Position numbers and translations under genes: made by a program. From the NCBI RefSeq assembly GCF_003443875.1, contig NZ_CP027482.1, positions 2,790,001 through 2,854,000 on the forward strand: DNA of 64,000 bases, written 5' to 3'. Below, piece by piece: positions 27,192 through 36,249 of the stretch. Source of the DNA: Aeromicrobium sp. A1-2 (GTDB lineage Bacteria; Actinomycetota; Actinomycetes; Propionibacteriales; Nocardioidaceae). The notes under the pieces are model-generated. The model made no database searches. It saw only the letters and a program-made list of their open reading frames with translations, and was not told where the DNA came from. How positions within the stretch are numbered: the first letter of the stretch is position 1; the number at the start of each line of letters is the position of its first letter.

Positions 27192-27916
27192 GCCGCACGT
27201 TCGCCACCGCCCGCCGCGTCCTGCAACAGCTGAGCCACGACCCTCGCAGCATCGTGCTGATCGTGGTCCTGCCCTCGGTGCTCCTGCTGCTGTTCAAGTA
27301 CGTCTACGACGGCAGCCCCGAAGTGTTCAACCGGATCGGGCCGCAGATGCTGGGCATCTTCCCGTTCATCATCATGTTTCTCGTGACCTCCGTGACGATG
27401 GTCCGGGAGCGGACCTCCGGCACGCTCGAGCGTCTGCTGACCACACCGATCCGCCGCGGCGAGCTGATCGGCGGGTACGCCCTGGCGTTCGGAGTCGCCG
27501 CGCTGGTGCAGGCCGTGGTCACGTCGGCCGTCTCGATCTGGCTGCTCCAGATGGACGTCAACTCTCCCTGGGCGGTCGTACTGTTCGCCGTGGCGGACGC
27601 TGTGCTGGGCACCGCGCTCGGCCTGCTGATGTCGGCGTTCGCCGTGACCGAGTTCCAAGCTGTCCAGTTCATGCCGCTCGTCGTGATCCCGCAGCTGCTG
27701 CTGTGCGGCCTGCTCACCCCTCGCGCCAGCATGCCGGACCCGCTCTACTGGCTCTCCAACGTGCTGCCCCTGAGCTATGCCGCCGACGCGTTCCGGGATC
27801 TCGGCCTCAGCGGAGACTTCACCTCAAACCTGTGGATCGACCTGATCGTCCTGGTCGGCTGCTGTGCCCTCGCCCTTGCTGGCGCGTCCCTGACGCTGCG
27901 GCGCAGGACGCCATGA
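27188..27916 (+). CDS. ABC-2 type transporter permease
   Basis: A 242-residue membrane protein with six predicted helices of the ABC-2 family: ATARRVLQQLSHDPRSIVLIVVLPSVLLLLF at the N-terminus, VRERTSGTLERLLTTPIRRGELIGGY near 75 (the cytoplasmic coupling region) and PLSYAADAFRDL near 200 in the conserved C-terminal loop. It pairs with the ATPase gene upstream to form an exporter for a drug, lipid or similar hydrophobic compound. Both junctions in this three-gene operon are ATGA overlaps. Confidence 0.9.
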   Translation: MSRTFATARRVLQQLSHDPRSIVLIVVLPSVLLLLFKYVYDGSPEVFNRIGPQMLGIFPFIIMFLVTSVTMVRERTSGTLERLLTTPIRRGELIGGYALAFGVAALVQAVVTSAVSIWLLQMDVNSPWAVVLFAVADAVLGTALGLLMSAFAVTEFQAVQFMPLVVIPQLLLCGLLTPRASMPDPLYWLSNVLPLSYAADAFRDLGLSGDFTSNLWIDLIVLVGCCALALAGASLTLRRRTP

Positions 27917-28506
27917 CCAGCGGGCGCGCCCGGGGCCGGCCGTCATCATCGGACGCAGCAGACCGTCGGGCCACGATCCTCGCGGCGGCTCGGTCCCAGT
28001 TCGCCGTCCGCGGCTTCGCCGGCACGTCGCTGCGGGCGATCGCCCGCGAGGCCGGCTGCGACGTCAGCCTGATCAGCCACTACTTCGGCGACAAGGCCGG
28101 GCTGCTCGTCGCCACGATGGAGCTGCCGGTCAACCCGATCGAGAAGATCGCCTCGGCCATCGCCGATGGCCCGGACGGGATGGCCGAGCGCCTTCTGAGC
28201 ACATTCCTCCAGGCCTGGGACCCCCATCACGAGGTTTTCAGCGGGCTGGTCCGGACGACGCTGGGCTCCGGCGATGCCCAGGCCCCGATGCTGGAGCTGG
28301 CCCGCAACATCCTCGTGACCGCCCTGCTCGAGGTGCTCGAGGGGGACGACCGCGAGCCGCGGGCAGCGCTGCTCGCCAGCCAGCTCATCGGTATGGCGGT
28401 GATGAGATACGTCGTCAGGCTCGAGCCGCTCGCCAGCGCCCCGATCGACCAGGTCGTACGTCTGTACGCACCCGCGATGCAGGTGCTGATCGACCAGCGC
28501 CCATGA
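27913..28506 (+). CDS. TetR-family regulator of the ABC exporter operon
   Basis: A 197-residue TetR protein. The HTH occupies residues about 20-65 (RRATILAAARSQFAVRGFAGTSLRAIAREAGCDVSLISHYFGDKAGLL), followed by a C-terminal ligand domain of the TetR_C_17-like type with MDELLGV-free, Leu-rich helices ending MAVMRYVVRLEPLA. It is the last gene of the operon and overlaps the permease stop. It probably binds the palindrome at 26462-26481 and releases it when the exported compound binds. A similar regulator could act elsewhere, but no second copy of that palindrome was noticed. Confidence 0.9.
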   Translation: MTSGRARGRPSSSDAADRRATILAAARSQFAVRGFAGTSLRAIAREAGCDVSLISHYFGDKAGLLVATMELPVNPIEKIASAIADGPDGMAERLLSTFLQAWDPHHEVFSGLVRTTLGSGDAQAPMLELARNILVTALLEVLEGDDREPRAALLASQLIGMAVMRYVVRLEPLASAPIDQVVRLYAPAMQVLIDQRP

Positions 28507-28527
28507 CCGCCGCTCGACCAGGACAGG

Positions 28528-29160
28528 TCAGAGCGATCCGGCGATCGTCCCGATCAGGGCGAACAGTGCGACGACGACCGAGATCGGGATGAGCCAGAGT
28601 GCCGCGACGGCAATCGTCACGGTGGTGCCGATCTTGGGCGGCGCGAAGTACTTGGCGCGAGGCAGGTCCCCGATGCCGTCGATCCAGCGGCCGGTCATGG
28701 TCATACCGCCCCAGACGCCCCGGAGCCGATCGAACACCCGCCAACCATCCCCACCGGCAATCTGCGACAGCGCCCCACGGGTCTCGTCGATCCTGTCGCT
28801 GAGGCTGATCATGATGCCCAGCTCGGTCGCGAGCCGGTCGGGGTCGTCGGCCGCCCGGAGGATGGAGTGGCGACGGATCCAGAAGGCTCCGTTCACGACC
28901 GCCATCGCAAGGCCGGAGAGGATGAAGAAGGTGCCCACTCCCCCACCCGTGAGCAACCCCAGCGCAAGCGTCATCAGGATGAACGGCACCGATGCCCAGG
29001 CGAGCAGCGCCGTCGGGATCCGCAGCACGCGGACCGCGACCGTGATGACGCCCGCTGCTCGACGAGCGACGTCACCGGTCTGGTCGTCGACCCGCGACGC
29101 GAGGTTGCCGATCGATGCATTGGCCTGGGAACCGAGCGAGCGACCCTGACGAAACTTCAT
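28528..29160 (-). CDS. Membrane protein of unknown function
   Basis: A 210-residue protein with a basic, polar N-terminus (MKFRQGRSLGSQANASIGNL), two closely spaced hydrophobic helices (about 48-95), a soluble middle containing DDPDRLATELGIMISLSDRIDETRGALSQIAGGDGW, and a C-terminal hydrophobic helix (about 180-208). No family is recognised. ATG 29160 follows TACGCT by 6 nt, so it is probably a leaderless single gene, convergent with the TetR gene and divergent from the EamA gene. Confidence 0.65.
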   Translation of the reverse strand: MKFRQGRSLGSQANASIGNLASRVDDQTGDVARRAAGVITVAVRVLRIPTALLAWASVPFILMTLALGLLTGGGVGTFFILSGLAMAVVNGAFWIRRHSILRAADDPDRLATELGIMISLSDRIDETRGALSQIAGGDGWRVFDRLRGVWGGMTMTGRWIDGIGDLPRAKYFAPPKIGTTVTIAVAALWLIPISVVVALFALIGTIAGSL

Positions 29161-29233
29161 GTCTTCAGCGTACTGACCCGCTGAGAAGCCGACCGGGGCC
29201 GAGACCCGCGCGCATCGGTCCTAGGCTGCACTC

Positions 29234-30061
29234 GTGGCCATCGCTCTCTCGCTTCTTTCGGCCCTGTCCTACGGCATCTCTGACTTCCTCGGCGGCATCT
29301 TTGCCAAGCGCTCGTCGCCGTGGCAGGTGGCTGTCGTCGGCCAGACGTCGTCGGGAGTCATCAGTCTGTTGGCGGCCTTGGTCGTGGCTGGCGCACCCAC
29401 CTCGACCGACATGGCGTACGGCGCTCTGGCCGGGCTTGGCGGCGGGTTCGGCGTCGCCTTCCTCTACCGCGGTCTGTCCACGGCCCGCATGGGCGTCGTG
29501 GCACCGTTGTCGGCGATCGGCACCGCACTCATCCCCGTGGCCGTGGGCCTGTCGACCGGCGATCGTCCCTCGCCACTAGCGCTGGTCGGGGTCGTCTGCG
29601 CCTTCCCGGCGATCGCGCTGATCTCCCGGGTCGTCGACGACAACCCCGCGCACCGGGGTGGGGTCATCGACGGCATCCTGGCCGGCATCGGCTTCGGCAC
29701 ACTGTTCACGTTCCTCGGCCAGGTCGGCGACGAAGCCGGCCTCTACCCACTTGCCCTGTCGCAGCTCACCTCGATCGGCGCGGTCATCGTAACTGCGACG
29801 GTCCTGCGCCAAGCCTGGGTGCCGCGGAGCCGTCGGGCGTGGGCCGCGGTCGTGATGGGCCCGCTCGGCGCAACCGCACAGGGCGCGTTCCTGTTCGCGA
29901 CCCACCACGGCCTGCTGTCGATCGTGTCGGTCATCTCCTCGCTCTACCCGGCCAGCACGGTCCTGCTCGCGGCAGTGCTGCTCCGCGAGAAGATCCACCG
30001 CTGGCAGGGCGTCGGGCTGGCCTTTGCCGCACTCGCGGTCACCCTGGTCGCCGCCGGCTGA
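29234..30061 (+). CDS. EamA/DMT-family transporter
   Basis: A 275-residue integral membrane protein with about ten helices in two EamA repeats. The N-terminal repeat begins LLSALSYGISDFLGGIFAKR and the C-terminal one contains SQLTSIGAVIVTATVL and SSLYPASTVLLAAVLLREKIHRWQGVGL, the classic repeat end. Such proteins export or import metabolites; the substrate is unknown. GTG 29234 lies 6 nt after TAGGCT, typical of the leaderless genes here. Its stop is convergent with the glycosylase gene on the other strand. Confidence 0.85.
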   Translation: MAIALSLLSALSYGISDFLGGIFAKRSSPWQVAVVGQTSSGVISLLAALVVAGAPTSTDMAYGALAGLGGGFGVAFLYRGLSTARMGVVAPLSAIGTALIPVAVGLSTGDRPSPLALVGVVCAFPAIALISRVVDDNPAHRGGVIDGILAGIGFGTLFTFLGQVGDEAGLYPLALSQLTSIGAVIVTATVLRQAWVPRSRRAWAAVVMGPLGATAQGAFLFATHHGLLSIVSVISSLYPASTVLLAAVLLREKIHRWQGVGLAFAALAVTLVAAG

Positions 30062-30073
30062 GGCCGGCAGCAG

Positions 30074-30934
30074 TCATTTCAAGAACTTGCTCGTCGCGCG
30101 ATCCTTCAGCGGCTTGCCGCCGGTCTGGCAGGTCGGGCAGTACTGCAACGAGGAGTCAGCGTAGACGACCTCCAGCACGGTGTCGCCGCACACGGGGCAA
30201 GTGTCGCCGGCCCGGCCATGCACCCGCATCCGGGTGCGCTTGTCGTCCTTGAGCTCTGCGGCGGGCTTGCCCCGAGCCTCCTCGACCGCAGACCTCAGGA
30301 TCTCCTGGACCGCGGCCTCGAGCCGGACGATCTCGGCGTCGTCGAGACTCTCAGCGATCGCGAACGGGGACAGTCTCGCGGCGTGCAGGATCTCGTCGCT
30401 GTACGCGTTGCCGACGCCCGCGACGATCTTCTGGTCACGCAGCAGGCGCTTGACCTGCATCCGCCGGGCCAGCAGCGGACGCAGCTCGAAGCCCGGCCCG
30501 AGCGGATCCGGCCCGAGCGCCGCGATACCCGGAACCTCCACGGGGTCACGTACGACGTACATCGCCAGGCCTTTGCGGGTCCCGGCCTCGGTGACGTCGA
30601 AGCCAACCGTCGGACCATCGCCCCGGTCGAGGCGCACGCGGGCCGCGATGTTGCTCGCGCCCAGCTTGAGCCTGGTGTCGGGCAGGTGGTCGGTCCAGCG
30701 CAGCCAACCGGCCTTGGCCAGGTGGACCACGACGTGGATGCCGTCGACGTCGATGTCGATGAACTTGCCGTGCCGGCTGACACCCGAGACGGTGAGTCCG
30801 GACAAGGACGTGACCGGCGGGTCGAAGGTCTTCAGCACCGCGAACGAGGCCAGCTCGACGCCCGCGACGACGGCGCCGGCGATCTCCTGGTCGAGGAACT
30901 CGACGAGGGCATTGACCTCGGGAAGCTCAGGCAT
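30074..30934 (-). CDS. Fpg/Nei-family DNA glycosylase
   Basis: A 286-residue base-excision repair enzyme. After Met removal it would start with the catalytic Pro (PELPEVN) followed by Glu; SRHGKFIDID near residue 55 carries the conserved Lys, and the helix-two-turn-helix region contains QKIVAGVGNAYSDEILHAA near 170. The zinc finger is complete (CPVC near 245, CPTC near 265). The finger tip reads YADSSLQYC, with Ser where canonical Fpg has the DNA-contacting Arg. Oxidised-base specificity may therefore differ from Fpg. It overlaps nothing but follows the hydrolase gene by 3 bp. Confidence 0.9.
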   Translation of the reverse strand: MPELPEVNALVEFLDQEIAGAVVAGVELASFAVLKTFDPPVTSLSGLTVSGVSRHGKFIDIDVDGIHVVVHLAKAGWLRWTDHLPDTRLKLGASNIAARVRLDRGDGPTVGFDVTEAGTRKGLAMYVVRDPVEVPGIAALGPDPLGPGFELRPLLARRMQVKRLLRDQKIVAGVGNAYSDEILHAARLSPFAIAESLDDAEIVRLEAAVQEILRSAVEEARGKPAAELKDDKRTRMRVHGRAGDTCPVCGDTVLEVVYADSSLQYCPTCQTGGKPLKDRATSKFLK

Positions 30935-30937
30935 GAC

Positions 30938-32005
30938 TCAATGATCGTGCTTGGCGAAGAAGTTCTCCATAGCTGGCCACGTGGTTCTCCTCGCGGCGCG
31001 TCCGGTGAGCACCCCCAGGTGTCCCCCCGGAGCCTGCACGAGCTGCGCATCGGGTGAAGAGGTGACCAGGTCGAGGAGGTGCTCGACCGCGGCGTGTGGT
31101 GCGAGCGAGTCGTTCATCCCGGCGACGACGAGCACCGGGACGTCGACCGCAGCGAGGCGTACGGCGCGGCCGGCGAGCTCCATCGTGCCGGTCGCGAACT
31201 CATTGCTGCGCATCACGACGTGGTACAGCTGGCCGAACGTCCGGCCCGGATAGGCGTACATGTTCGACATGAACCGATCGACGGACTCCAGCTGCGCGAG
31301 GAAGTCCCGGTCATCGGCGTGCATCAGCATCGAGACCGGCTTGGTGAGGTACTTGTCGATGCTGGAGAGCTGGAAGCCCAACCGGGTCAAGGGCGCCGGG
31401 ACGCCCCCCATCGCGCGGTACGCGGGTGCGATGAGGCGGCCACCGATCCGATCGATCGGGCGGGCCAGGGCCAGCAGCGGCACCTCACGCAGGTCGAACG
31501 GGCTCGCGACCGCGGTCGTCGACGCGAGTGGCAGCTCGGGGTGCGCGGCCGCCATGAACATCGTGAAGATGCCGCCGAGGCTCCAGCCGGCCATGTGCAC
31601 CGCGTCGGCGCCCGAGTGCTCGACGGCGATCTCGACCGCCGCAGGCAGGACCGAGTCGACCCAGTGCTCGATGCCGAGCCCCCGGTGCGTGAAGCTCACC
31701 GGGCCGTAGTCGACCAGGTAGACCGGGCGACCCTGCTCGACGAAGTACTCGATCAGGCTGCAGCCCCGGCGCAGGTCGAAGGCGATCGCGGGCGCGGCCA
31801 GCGGCGGGACGAGCAGCAGCGGACTGCCCTGCGTGGGGACCCCGTCGGCCGCCGAGTAGCGGTACACCGTGAACGCCTCACGTCGCTCGACGATGTCACG
31901 AGGCATGAATCGCAGGTCTGCGATCGAGCGGCGCTGCACCTTGTCGGTGAGGTTGGTACGGACGGCGCCGAGATCGCGCGGGAACCTGATCGACGGGAGT
32001 GCCAC
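30938..32005 (-). CDS. Alpha/beta hydrolase, PHA-synthase-like fold
   Basis: A 355-residue protein with PhaC/PhaC-like features: LLLVPPLAAPAIAFDLRRGCSLIEYFVEQGRPVYLVDYG near 65-110 and the nucleophile elbow AGWSLGGIFT near 150, then ASPFDLREVP, an Asp in GMNDSLAPH near 310 and the His in GGHLGVLTGR near 335. The nucleophile is Ser, not the Cys of true PHA synthases, so it should be an esterase, lipase or depolymerase rather than a polymerase. The GTG at 32005 (6 nt behind CACACT) is preferred; an in-frame GTG at 32038 would add 11 residues. Confidence 0.78.
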   Translation of the reverse strand: MALPSIRFPRDLGAVRTNLTDKVQRRSIADLRFMPRDIVERREAFTVYRYSAADGVPTQGSPLLLVPPLAAPAIAFDLRRGCSLIEYFVEQGRPVYLVDYGPVSFTHRGLGIEHWVDSVLPAAVEIAVEHSGADAVHMAGWSLGGIFTMFMAAAHPELPLASTTAVASPFDLREVPLLALARPIDRIGGRLIAPAYRAMGGVPAPLTRLGFQLSSIDKYLTKPVSMLMHADDRDFLAQLESVDRFMSNMYAYPGRTFGQLYHVVMRSNEFATGTMELAGRAVRLAAVDVPVLVVAGMNDSLAPHAAVEHLLDLVTSSPDAQLVQAPGGHLGVLTGRAARRTTWPAMENFFAKHDH

Positions 32006-32054
32006 GCCCCGAGTGTGGCAGACCACCCCGGTGTCCACCGGTCGATCTTGCAGG

Positions 32055-33284
32055 TCAGCCCGCGAACGTCAACCAGAGCAGCGAGACGTTGAGCGCAATC
32101 ACGACCGCCGCGACCAGGCACGCGGCCGCGGTGGTCCGCCGCAGGTTGACGTGCTCCCCCATGACGTCCTTCCGAGCGGTCAGAACCACGAGCGGGACGA
32201 GCGCGAACGGGATGCCGATCGACAGGACCACCTGGGACAGCACCAGTGCTCGACTGGGCTCGGCCCCGAGCGCCAGCACGATCAGGGCGGGTATCAGGGT
32301 CACAACGCGTCGCACGAGCAGCGGCAGCCGGACGCCCAGCAGACCCTTCATGACCTCGGCGCCGGCGGCGCTGCCGACCGAGGTCGAGGCGAGTCCGGAG
32401 CCGAGCAATGCCACGGCGAACAGCAGCGCGACCCCGGCGCCGAGCTCGGACGTCACGACGGCGTGGACACCTTCCAACGTGTCGGTGCCCGGCAGACCGT
32501 CGAGGCTCGCGGCGGCCACGACCAGCAGCGACAGGTTGAGGATGCCCGCGAGGATCAGCGCGAGCGCAACGTCGGCGCGGGTCGCCGAGAGCAGCTGACG
32601 GACGCTCAGCCCCTCACCCCGGCTGCCAAGTCGATCAACCGTGAGGCTCGAGTGCAGGTAGATGACGTGCGGCATGACGGTCGCCCCGATGATGCCGGAG
32701 GCAAGCAGCAGGCTGTCGGTGCCCTCGAACATCGGCACGAGTCCCCCGGCCAGCGCGGCACCTTCGGGTGGATTGACGAACAATCCGGCCATGAAGCCCA
32801 CCGCGATCAGCGCGAGGAAGCCGACGATGACGCGTTCGAGCGCCCGCTGCCCGCGCACGTCGCCGATGCGCAGCACGGCCATCGCGACGACCGCCGTGAT
32901 GACGGCACCGAGCATGAGAGGCAGGTCGAACAGCAGGTAGAGCGCGATCGCCCCACCGACCACCTCAGCCAGGTCGGTCGCGATCGCGATCGCCTCGGCC
33001 TGCAGCCAGTAGACGATGCGTGGGCCGGTCGACAGCCGTTGGCCCATGTGCCCGGCCAGCGACCGGCCGGTGACCATGCCGAGCTTGGCCGACAGGTACT
33101 GCACCAGGACCGCCATGGCGTTCGCCATCACGACGACCCACACCAGCGTGTAGCCGAACCGCGATCCGGCGGTGACGTTGGTCGCGACATTGCCCGGGTC
33201 GACGTACGCCACGGCGGCGATGAAGGCAGGCCCCAGCAGGGAGACGCGCGGCATCTTCCCCTTCACGAGCATGACCACCAGCAT
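32055..33284 (-). CDS. Nramp-family divalent metal transporter (MntH-like)
   Basis: A 409-residue membrane protein with about eleven helices. Hallmarks are AYVDPGNVATNVTAGS near residue 27 (metal-binding DPGN in TM1) and IIGATVMPHVIYLHSSL near 208 (MPH in TM6), which coordinate Mn2+ or Fe2+ in the family. TDLAEVVGGAIAL near 105 is also conserved. It imports manganese or iron with protons. In-frame ATGs at 33272 and 33254 are alternative starts. It is divergent from the small membrane protein gene 52 bp away. Confidence 0.93.
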   Translation of the reverse strand: MLVVMLVKGKMPRVSLLGPAFIAAVAYVDPGNVATNVTAGSRFGYTLVWVVVMANAMAVLVQYLSAKLGMVTGRSLAGHMGQRLSTGPRIVYWLQAEAIAIATDLAEVVGGAIALYLLFDLPLMLGAVITAVVAMAVLRIGDVRGQRALERVIVGFLALIAVGFMAGLFVNPPEGAALAGGLVPMFEGTDSLLLASGIIGATVMPHVIYLHSSLTVDRLGSRGEGLSVRQLLSATRADVALALILAGILNLSLLVVAAASLDGLPGTDTLEGVHAVVTSELGAGVALLFAVALLGSGLASTSVGSAAGAEVMKGLLGVRLPLLVRRVVTLIPALIVLALGAEPSRALVLSQVVLSIGIPFALVPLVVLTARKDVMGEHVNLRRTTAAACLVAAVVIALNVSLLWLTFAG

Positions 33285-33335
33285 TCCGTACCCCGGTCCG
33301 GCACGTCACACCCGTCGAGCGCCTAGGCTCCACGG

Positions 33336-33797
33336 GTGAACACCCGACTACGGCAGAAGCTCATCCGCAACTCCCTGCAGTTCATTCCCGAGGGCGATCA
33401 CGTGCAGGCAGCGTTCGGTGCGACCGTGCGGCCGCAGATGCTGTTCCTCCCGGTTGTCGGCGTCTACATCCTGGTCGTGACGCAGCTTCCCGAGGCGCTG
33501 TTCCCCGACAACGCACCCGCCGCCATCGCGGTGGCCGCGGGCTTGAGCGCGGGCGTCGTGCTGTTCTGGTTGACGATCAACCCCTGGCGGATCGTGATCG
33601 CGACCGACCGCCGGATCCTCCTTCTGGATTGCCGCCGCTTCACCTCGTACAACCCGGTCAAAGTCATCCGCGAGGTCCCGAGGAACACCCGGATCACCGG
33701 ACCGAAGGGCAAGGTCGAGGGCCTCGGTGAGCAGCTCTACGTGCCGGACCGCTTCAAGGCCGAGGTCGCCGCGGCCGACGCGGCGCTGCCTCACTAG
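33336..33797 (+). CDS. Small membrane protein with PH-like C-terminal region
   Basis: A 153-residue protein: a short cytoplasmic N-terminus, two adjacent hydrophobic segments (about 35-52 and 62-80) and a C-terminal beta-rich part (RIVIATDRRILLLDCRRFTSYNPVKVIREVPRNTRITGPKG) reminiscent of bacterial PH-like domains. No defined function. The GTG start stands 6 nt behind TAGGCT, the leaderless pattern. Its stop overlaps by 4 bp the end of the convergent sulfurtransferase gene. Confidence 0.65.
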   Translation: MNTRLRQKLIRNSLQFIPEGDHVQAAFGATVRPQMLFLPVVGVYILVVTQLPEALFPDNAPAAIAVAAGLSAGVVLFWLTINPWRIVIATDRRILLLDCRRFTSYNPVKVIREVPRNTRITGPKGKVEGLGEQLYVPDRFKAEVAAADAALPH

Positions 33798-34606
33798 CGT
33801 CCGGTCGCGACCGGCCGATCCTGGGTGCTCCACTGCGACCACGAGCCCGGATAGAGCGCCGCCTCGAATCCGGCGATGGCCAGCGCGGCGACCTGGTGGG
33901 CCGCAGTGACACCCGAACCACAGTAGGTAGCCACCTCGGACCCGTCGCGTACGCCGAGTGCCTCGAACCGCTCCCGCAGCTCCGCGGCTGGGCGGAACTG
34001 GCCCCGAGCGTCCAGGTTGTCGGTCGTCGGAGCGCTGACAGCCCCCGGGATGTGCCCCGCCTTTGGGTCGATCGGCTCGGTCTCGCCGCGATAGCGCTCC
34101 CCGGCTCGAGCATCGAGCAGCACGCCGACGAACCCGGCTGCCTCGTCGGCGTCGATCGTGGGCAGGGTTCCGGCGGCCAACGTGACGTTGCCACGATCTG
34201 GCGCGACGTCATCCGTCGCCAGGGCGCCGCCAGCAGCGGTCCAGGCAGCCAGCCCGCCGTCCAACAGACGTACGTCGGCGAGTCCCGCCCAGCGCAGGAG
34301 CCACCACGCGCGCGCCGCCGCGAGGTTGCCACTGTCGTCGTATGCCACGACGGTGTCGCCGGAGTTGACGCCCCACCGCCGGGCCGCGTCCTGCAGGTCC
34401 TCGACCCGTGGGAGCGGGTGGCGTCCGATGCCTGGCTCGCCGTGGGAGGCCAGCTCGGCTTCCAGCCCGACGAAGACCGCGCCCGGGATGTGGCCCGCGA
34501 GGTACTCCTCGCGTCCGGGTGGGCCACCGAGCTTCCAGCGGACGTCAATCAGCGCGACTCGCCCGGTCGTGGACGCGAGCTCGTCGGCACACATCAGGAT
34601 GCTCAC
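33794..34606 (-). CDS. sseA: Thiosulfate/3-mercaptopyruvate sulfurtransferase (tandem rhodanese)
   Basis: A 270-residue double-rhodanese protein. Domain 1 (about 5-120) contains LIDVRWKLGGPPGREEYLAGHIPGAVFVGLE and the inactive-site region; domain 2 (about 150-265) has LLDARAGERYRG, DPKAGHIPGAVSAPT and the catalytic Cys loop ATYCGSGVTAAH. The CGSGVTA loop is that of mercaptopyruvate-type enzymes. It transfers sulfane sulfur to cyanide or thiols. GTG 34606 is 6 nt after TAATCT, again leaderless-like. Convergent with the preceding plus-strand gene. Confidence 0.9.
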   Translation of the reverse strand: MSILMCADELASTTGRVALIDVRWKLGGPPGREEYLAGHIPGAVFVGLEAELASHGEPGIGRHPLPRVEDLQDAARRWGVNSGDTVVAYDDSGNLAAARAWWLLRWAGLADVRLLDGGLAAWTAAGGALATDDVAPDRGNVTLAAGTLPTIDADEAAGFVGVLLDARAGERYRGETEPIDPKAGHIPGAVSAPTTDNLDARGQFRPAAELRERFEALGVRDGSEVATYCGSGVTAAHQVAALAIAGFEAALYPGSWSQWSTQDRPVATGR

Positions 34607-34688
34607 GGTGACAGATTAGGCCCGGACATGACGAACGGCGCCACCTCCGGGCGTACCGGAGATGACGCCGTATCAGTCTCGCGAGCTG

Positions 34689-36104
34689 TTACGAGGAGTA
34701 GACGCGGGTGGATCCGCCGGACCCGGTCGAGCCGCCACCGCCGCTGCGACGACGTCCGCCGCCACCGCCACGGTTGCCGCCACCGCCCTGCGGACGACCT
34801 CCACCGTTGCCGCGGAACCCGCCCTGCGGGCGTCCTCCGCCACGGCTCTGGCCGCCACCGCCGCCGGAGCTGCGTGCGCCCTGACGTACGGACGACGCGT
34901 GCGGCGCCTCGGTGCCTGCACCGGAGAGCGCCTCGGCAGTCATCGGCGACGGGGCCGTACGGGCGTCGTGGTGACGCGCCGTGACCCCGGCCTTGTGCTG
35001 GAGCTGGATGACGTCGCGCAGGGCCTCGGGTGTCGTCATCGTCACGACGGATCCGGACTCACCTGCACGAGCCGTGCGGCCCGAGCGGTGCTGGTAGGCC
35101 TTGTGCTCGGCCGGAGCGTCGTAGTGCACGACCAGGCCGATGCGGTCGACGTGGATGCCGCGCGCCGCGACGTCGGTGGCGACGATGACGCTGGCCCGGC
35201 CACTGCTGAACGCCTCGAGGTTGCGCTCACGGTGACGCTGCGAGAGGTCACCGTGCATGTCGACGGCTTCGATGCCATTTTGGGTCAGCTGCTTCGCGAG
35301 GCGCATCGCACCGCGACGCGTACGCGTGAAGACGATGCTGCGGGGGTTGGCCCGGAGCAGGTCGAACGCGGCCTTGGACTTCTCGGTCGCGGCACTGACG
35401 AGCACGTGGTGCTCCATCGTGTCGACGTGGCTGTCGGCCGAGTCGACCTCGTGCAGCACGTGCTGCGGCAGGTGACGCTTGACGAGCTTGTTGACATCAC
35501 CGTCGAGCGTCGCCGACAGCAGCAGCCGCTGGCTCGACTCGGGCGTCCGGTTGAGGATCGCGTCGATCGGCTTGTAGAAGCCAAGGTCGCACAGGTGGTC
35601 GGCCTCGTCCAGCACCGTGATCTCGATGTCGTCGAGGGTCATGCAGCGACGGTCGAGCAGGTCTGTCAGGCGACCGGGAGTCGCGATGACGATGTCGACG
35701 CCGTTGCGCAGCGTGCTGATCTGCTTGTTGATCGGGACGCCTCCGTAGACCGTGGTCAGTCGCAGGCCCATCTTCTGTGCGAGCGGCTCCATGGCCGTGC
35801 GCACCTGGGTCGCGAGCTCGCGGGTCGGGAGCAGGATCAGGCCGCGGGGGGCCTTGGGACGGCTCGTGCGTCCGGCGAGCCGGACGAGGACCGGCAGGCC
35901 GAAGGCCAGGGTCTTGCCGGAGCCGGTGCGGGCCCGGCCCAGCACGTGGCGTCCCGCGAGCGCATCGGGGATCACCGCAAGCTGGACGGGGCTGGGGTTG
36001 ACGATCTCCTGGCGCGCCAACGCGGATACCAGCGAGGCGGGGAGGTCGAGGGTGGAAAAGGTGGGCAGCACAGAGCTGCCTTCAGGCTTGGTCAAAGAAC
36101 TCAC
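34689..36104 (-). CDS. DEAD-box RNA helicase with RGG-rich tail
   Basis: A 471-residue ATP-dependent RNA helicase. The Q motif (PSPVQLAVIP) is near 37, motif I ARTGSGKT near 58, PTRELA near 92, DEAD (VLDEADHLCDLGF) near 160, SAT near 195, and the RecA2 motifs IVFTRTRR, VATDVAARGIH and HRSGRTARAG follow. From about 400 the protein is a Gly/Arg/Gln tail with repeated GGG-R elements, a nonspecific RNA-binding region typical of actinobacterial cold-shock helicases. The start is GTG 36104. The unusual HLCDLGF after DEAD replaces the common RMLDMGF. Confidence 0.93.
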   Translation of the reverse strand: MSSLTKPEGSSVLPTFSTLDLPASLVSALARQEIVNPSPVQLAVIPDALAGRHVLGRARTGSGKTLAFGLPVLVRLAGRTSRPKAPRGLILLPTRELATQVRTAMEPLAQKMGLRLTTVYGGVPINKQISTLRNGVDIVIATPGRLTDLLDRRCMTLDDIEITVLDEADHLCDLGFYKPIDAILNRTPESSQRLLLSATLDGDVNKLVKRHLPQHVLHEVDSADSHVDTMEHHVLVSAATEKSKAAFDLLRANPRSIVFTRTRRGAMRLAKQLTQNGIEAVDMHGDLSQRHRERNLEAFSSGRASVIVATDVAARGIHVDRIGLVVHYDAPAEHKAYQHRSGRTARAGESGSVVTMTTPEALRDVIQLQHKAGVTARHHDARTAPSPMTAEALSGAGTEAPHASSVRQGARSSGGGGGQSRGGGRPQGGFRGNGGGRPQGGGGNRGGGGGRRRSGGGGSTGSGGSTRVYSS

Positions 36105-36249
36105 AGACGATTCGGGAAAGAATGCCCGATATCCATTTCACGCGGATTCGCGCTACTTCGTCGGGCCGGAACAGCGCCGGACTGGCGCGTTCACGTATTC
36201 ACATACTAACAGTCGGCCGACTCGCACGACGAATTGTGTGACGCCACTC
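36105..36249 (-). promoter_or_regulatory. Upstream region of the helicase gene, long leader likely
   Basis: This 145-bp gap is locally AT-richer than its surroundings. On the minus strand TTAGTATG at about 36206-36213 offers a -10 box some 105 bp before the start, preceded by the self-complementary AGTCGGCCGACT. A leader of about 100 nt would suit cold-induced control as in other helicase genes, but this is inference. Confidence 0.3.

Noticed and set aside
30938..32005. PHA synthase
   Set aside because: Overall fold is PhaC-like, but the nucleophile is Ser (GWSLGG) instead of Cys, so polymerase activity is not supported.
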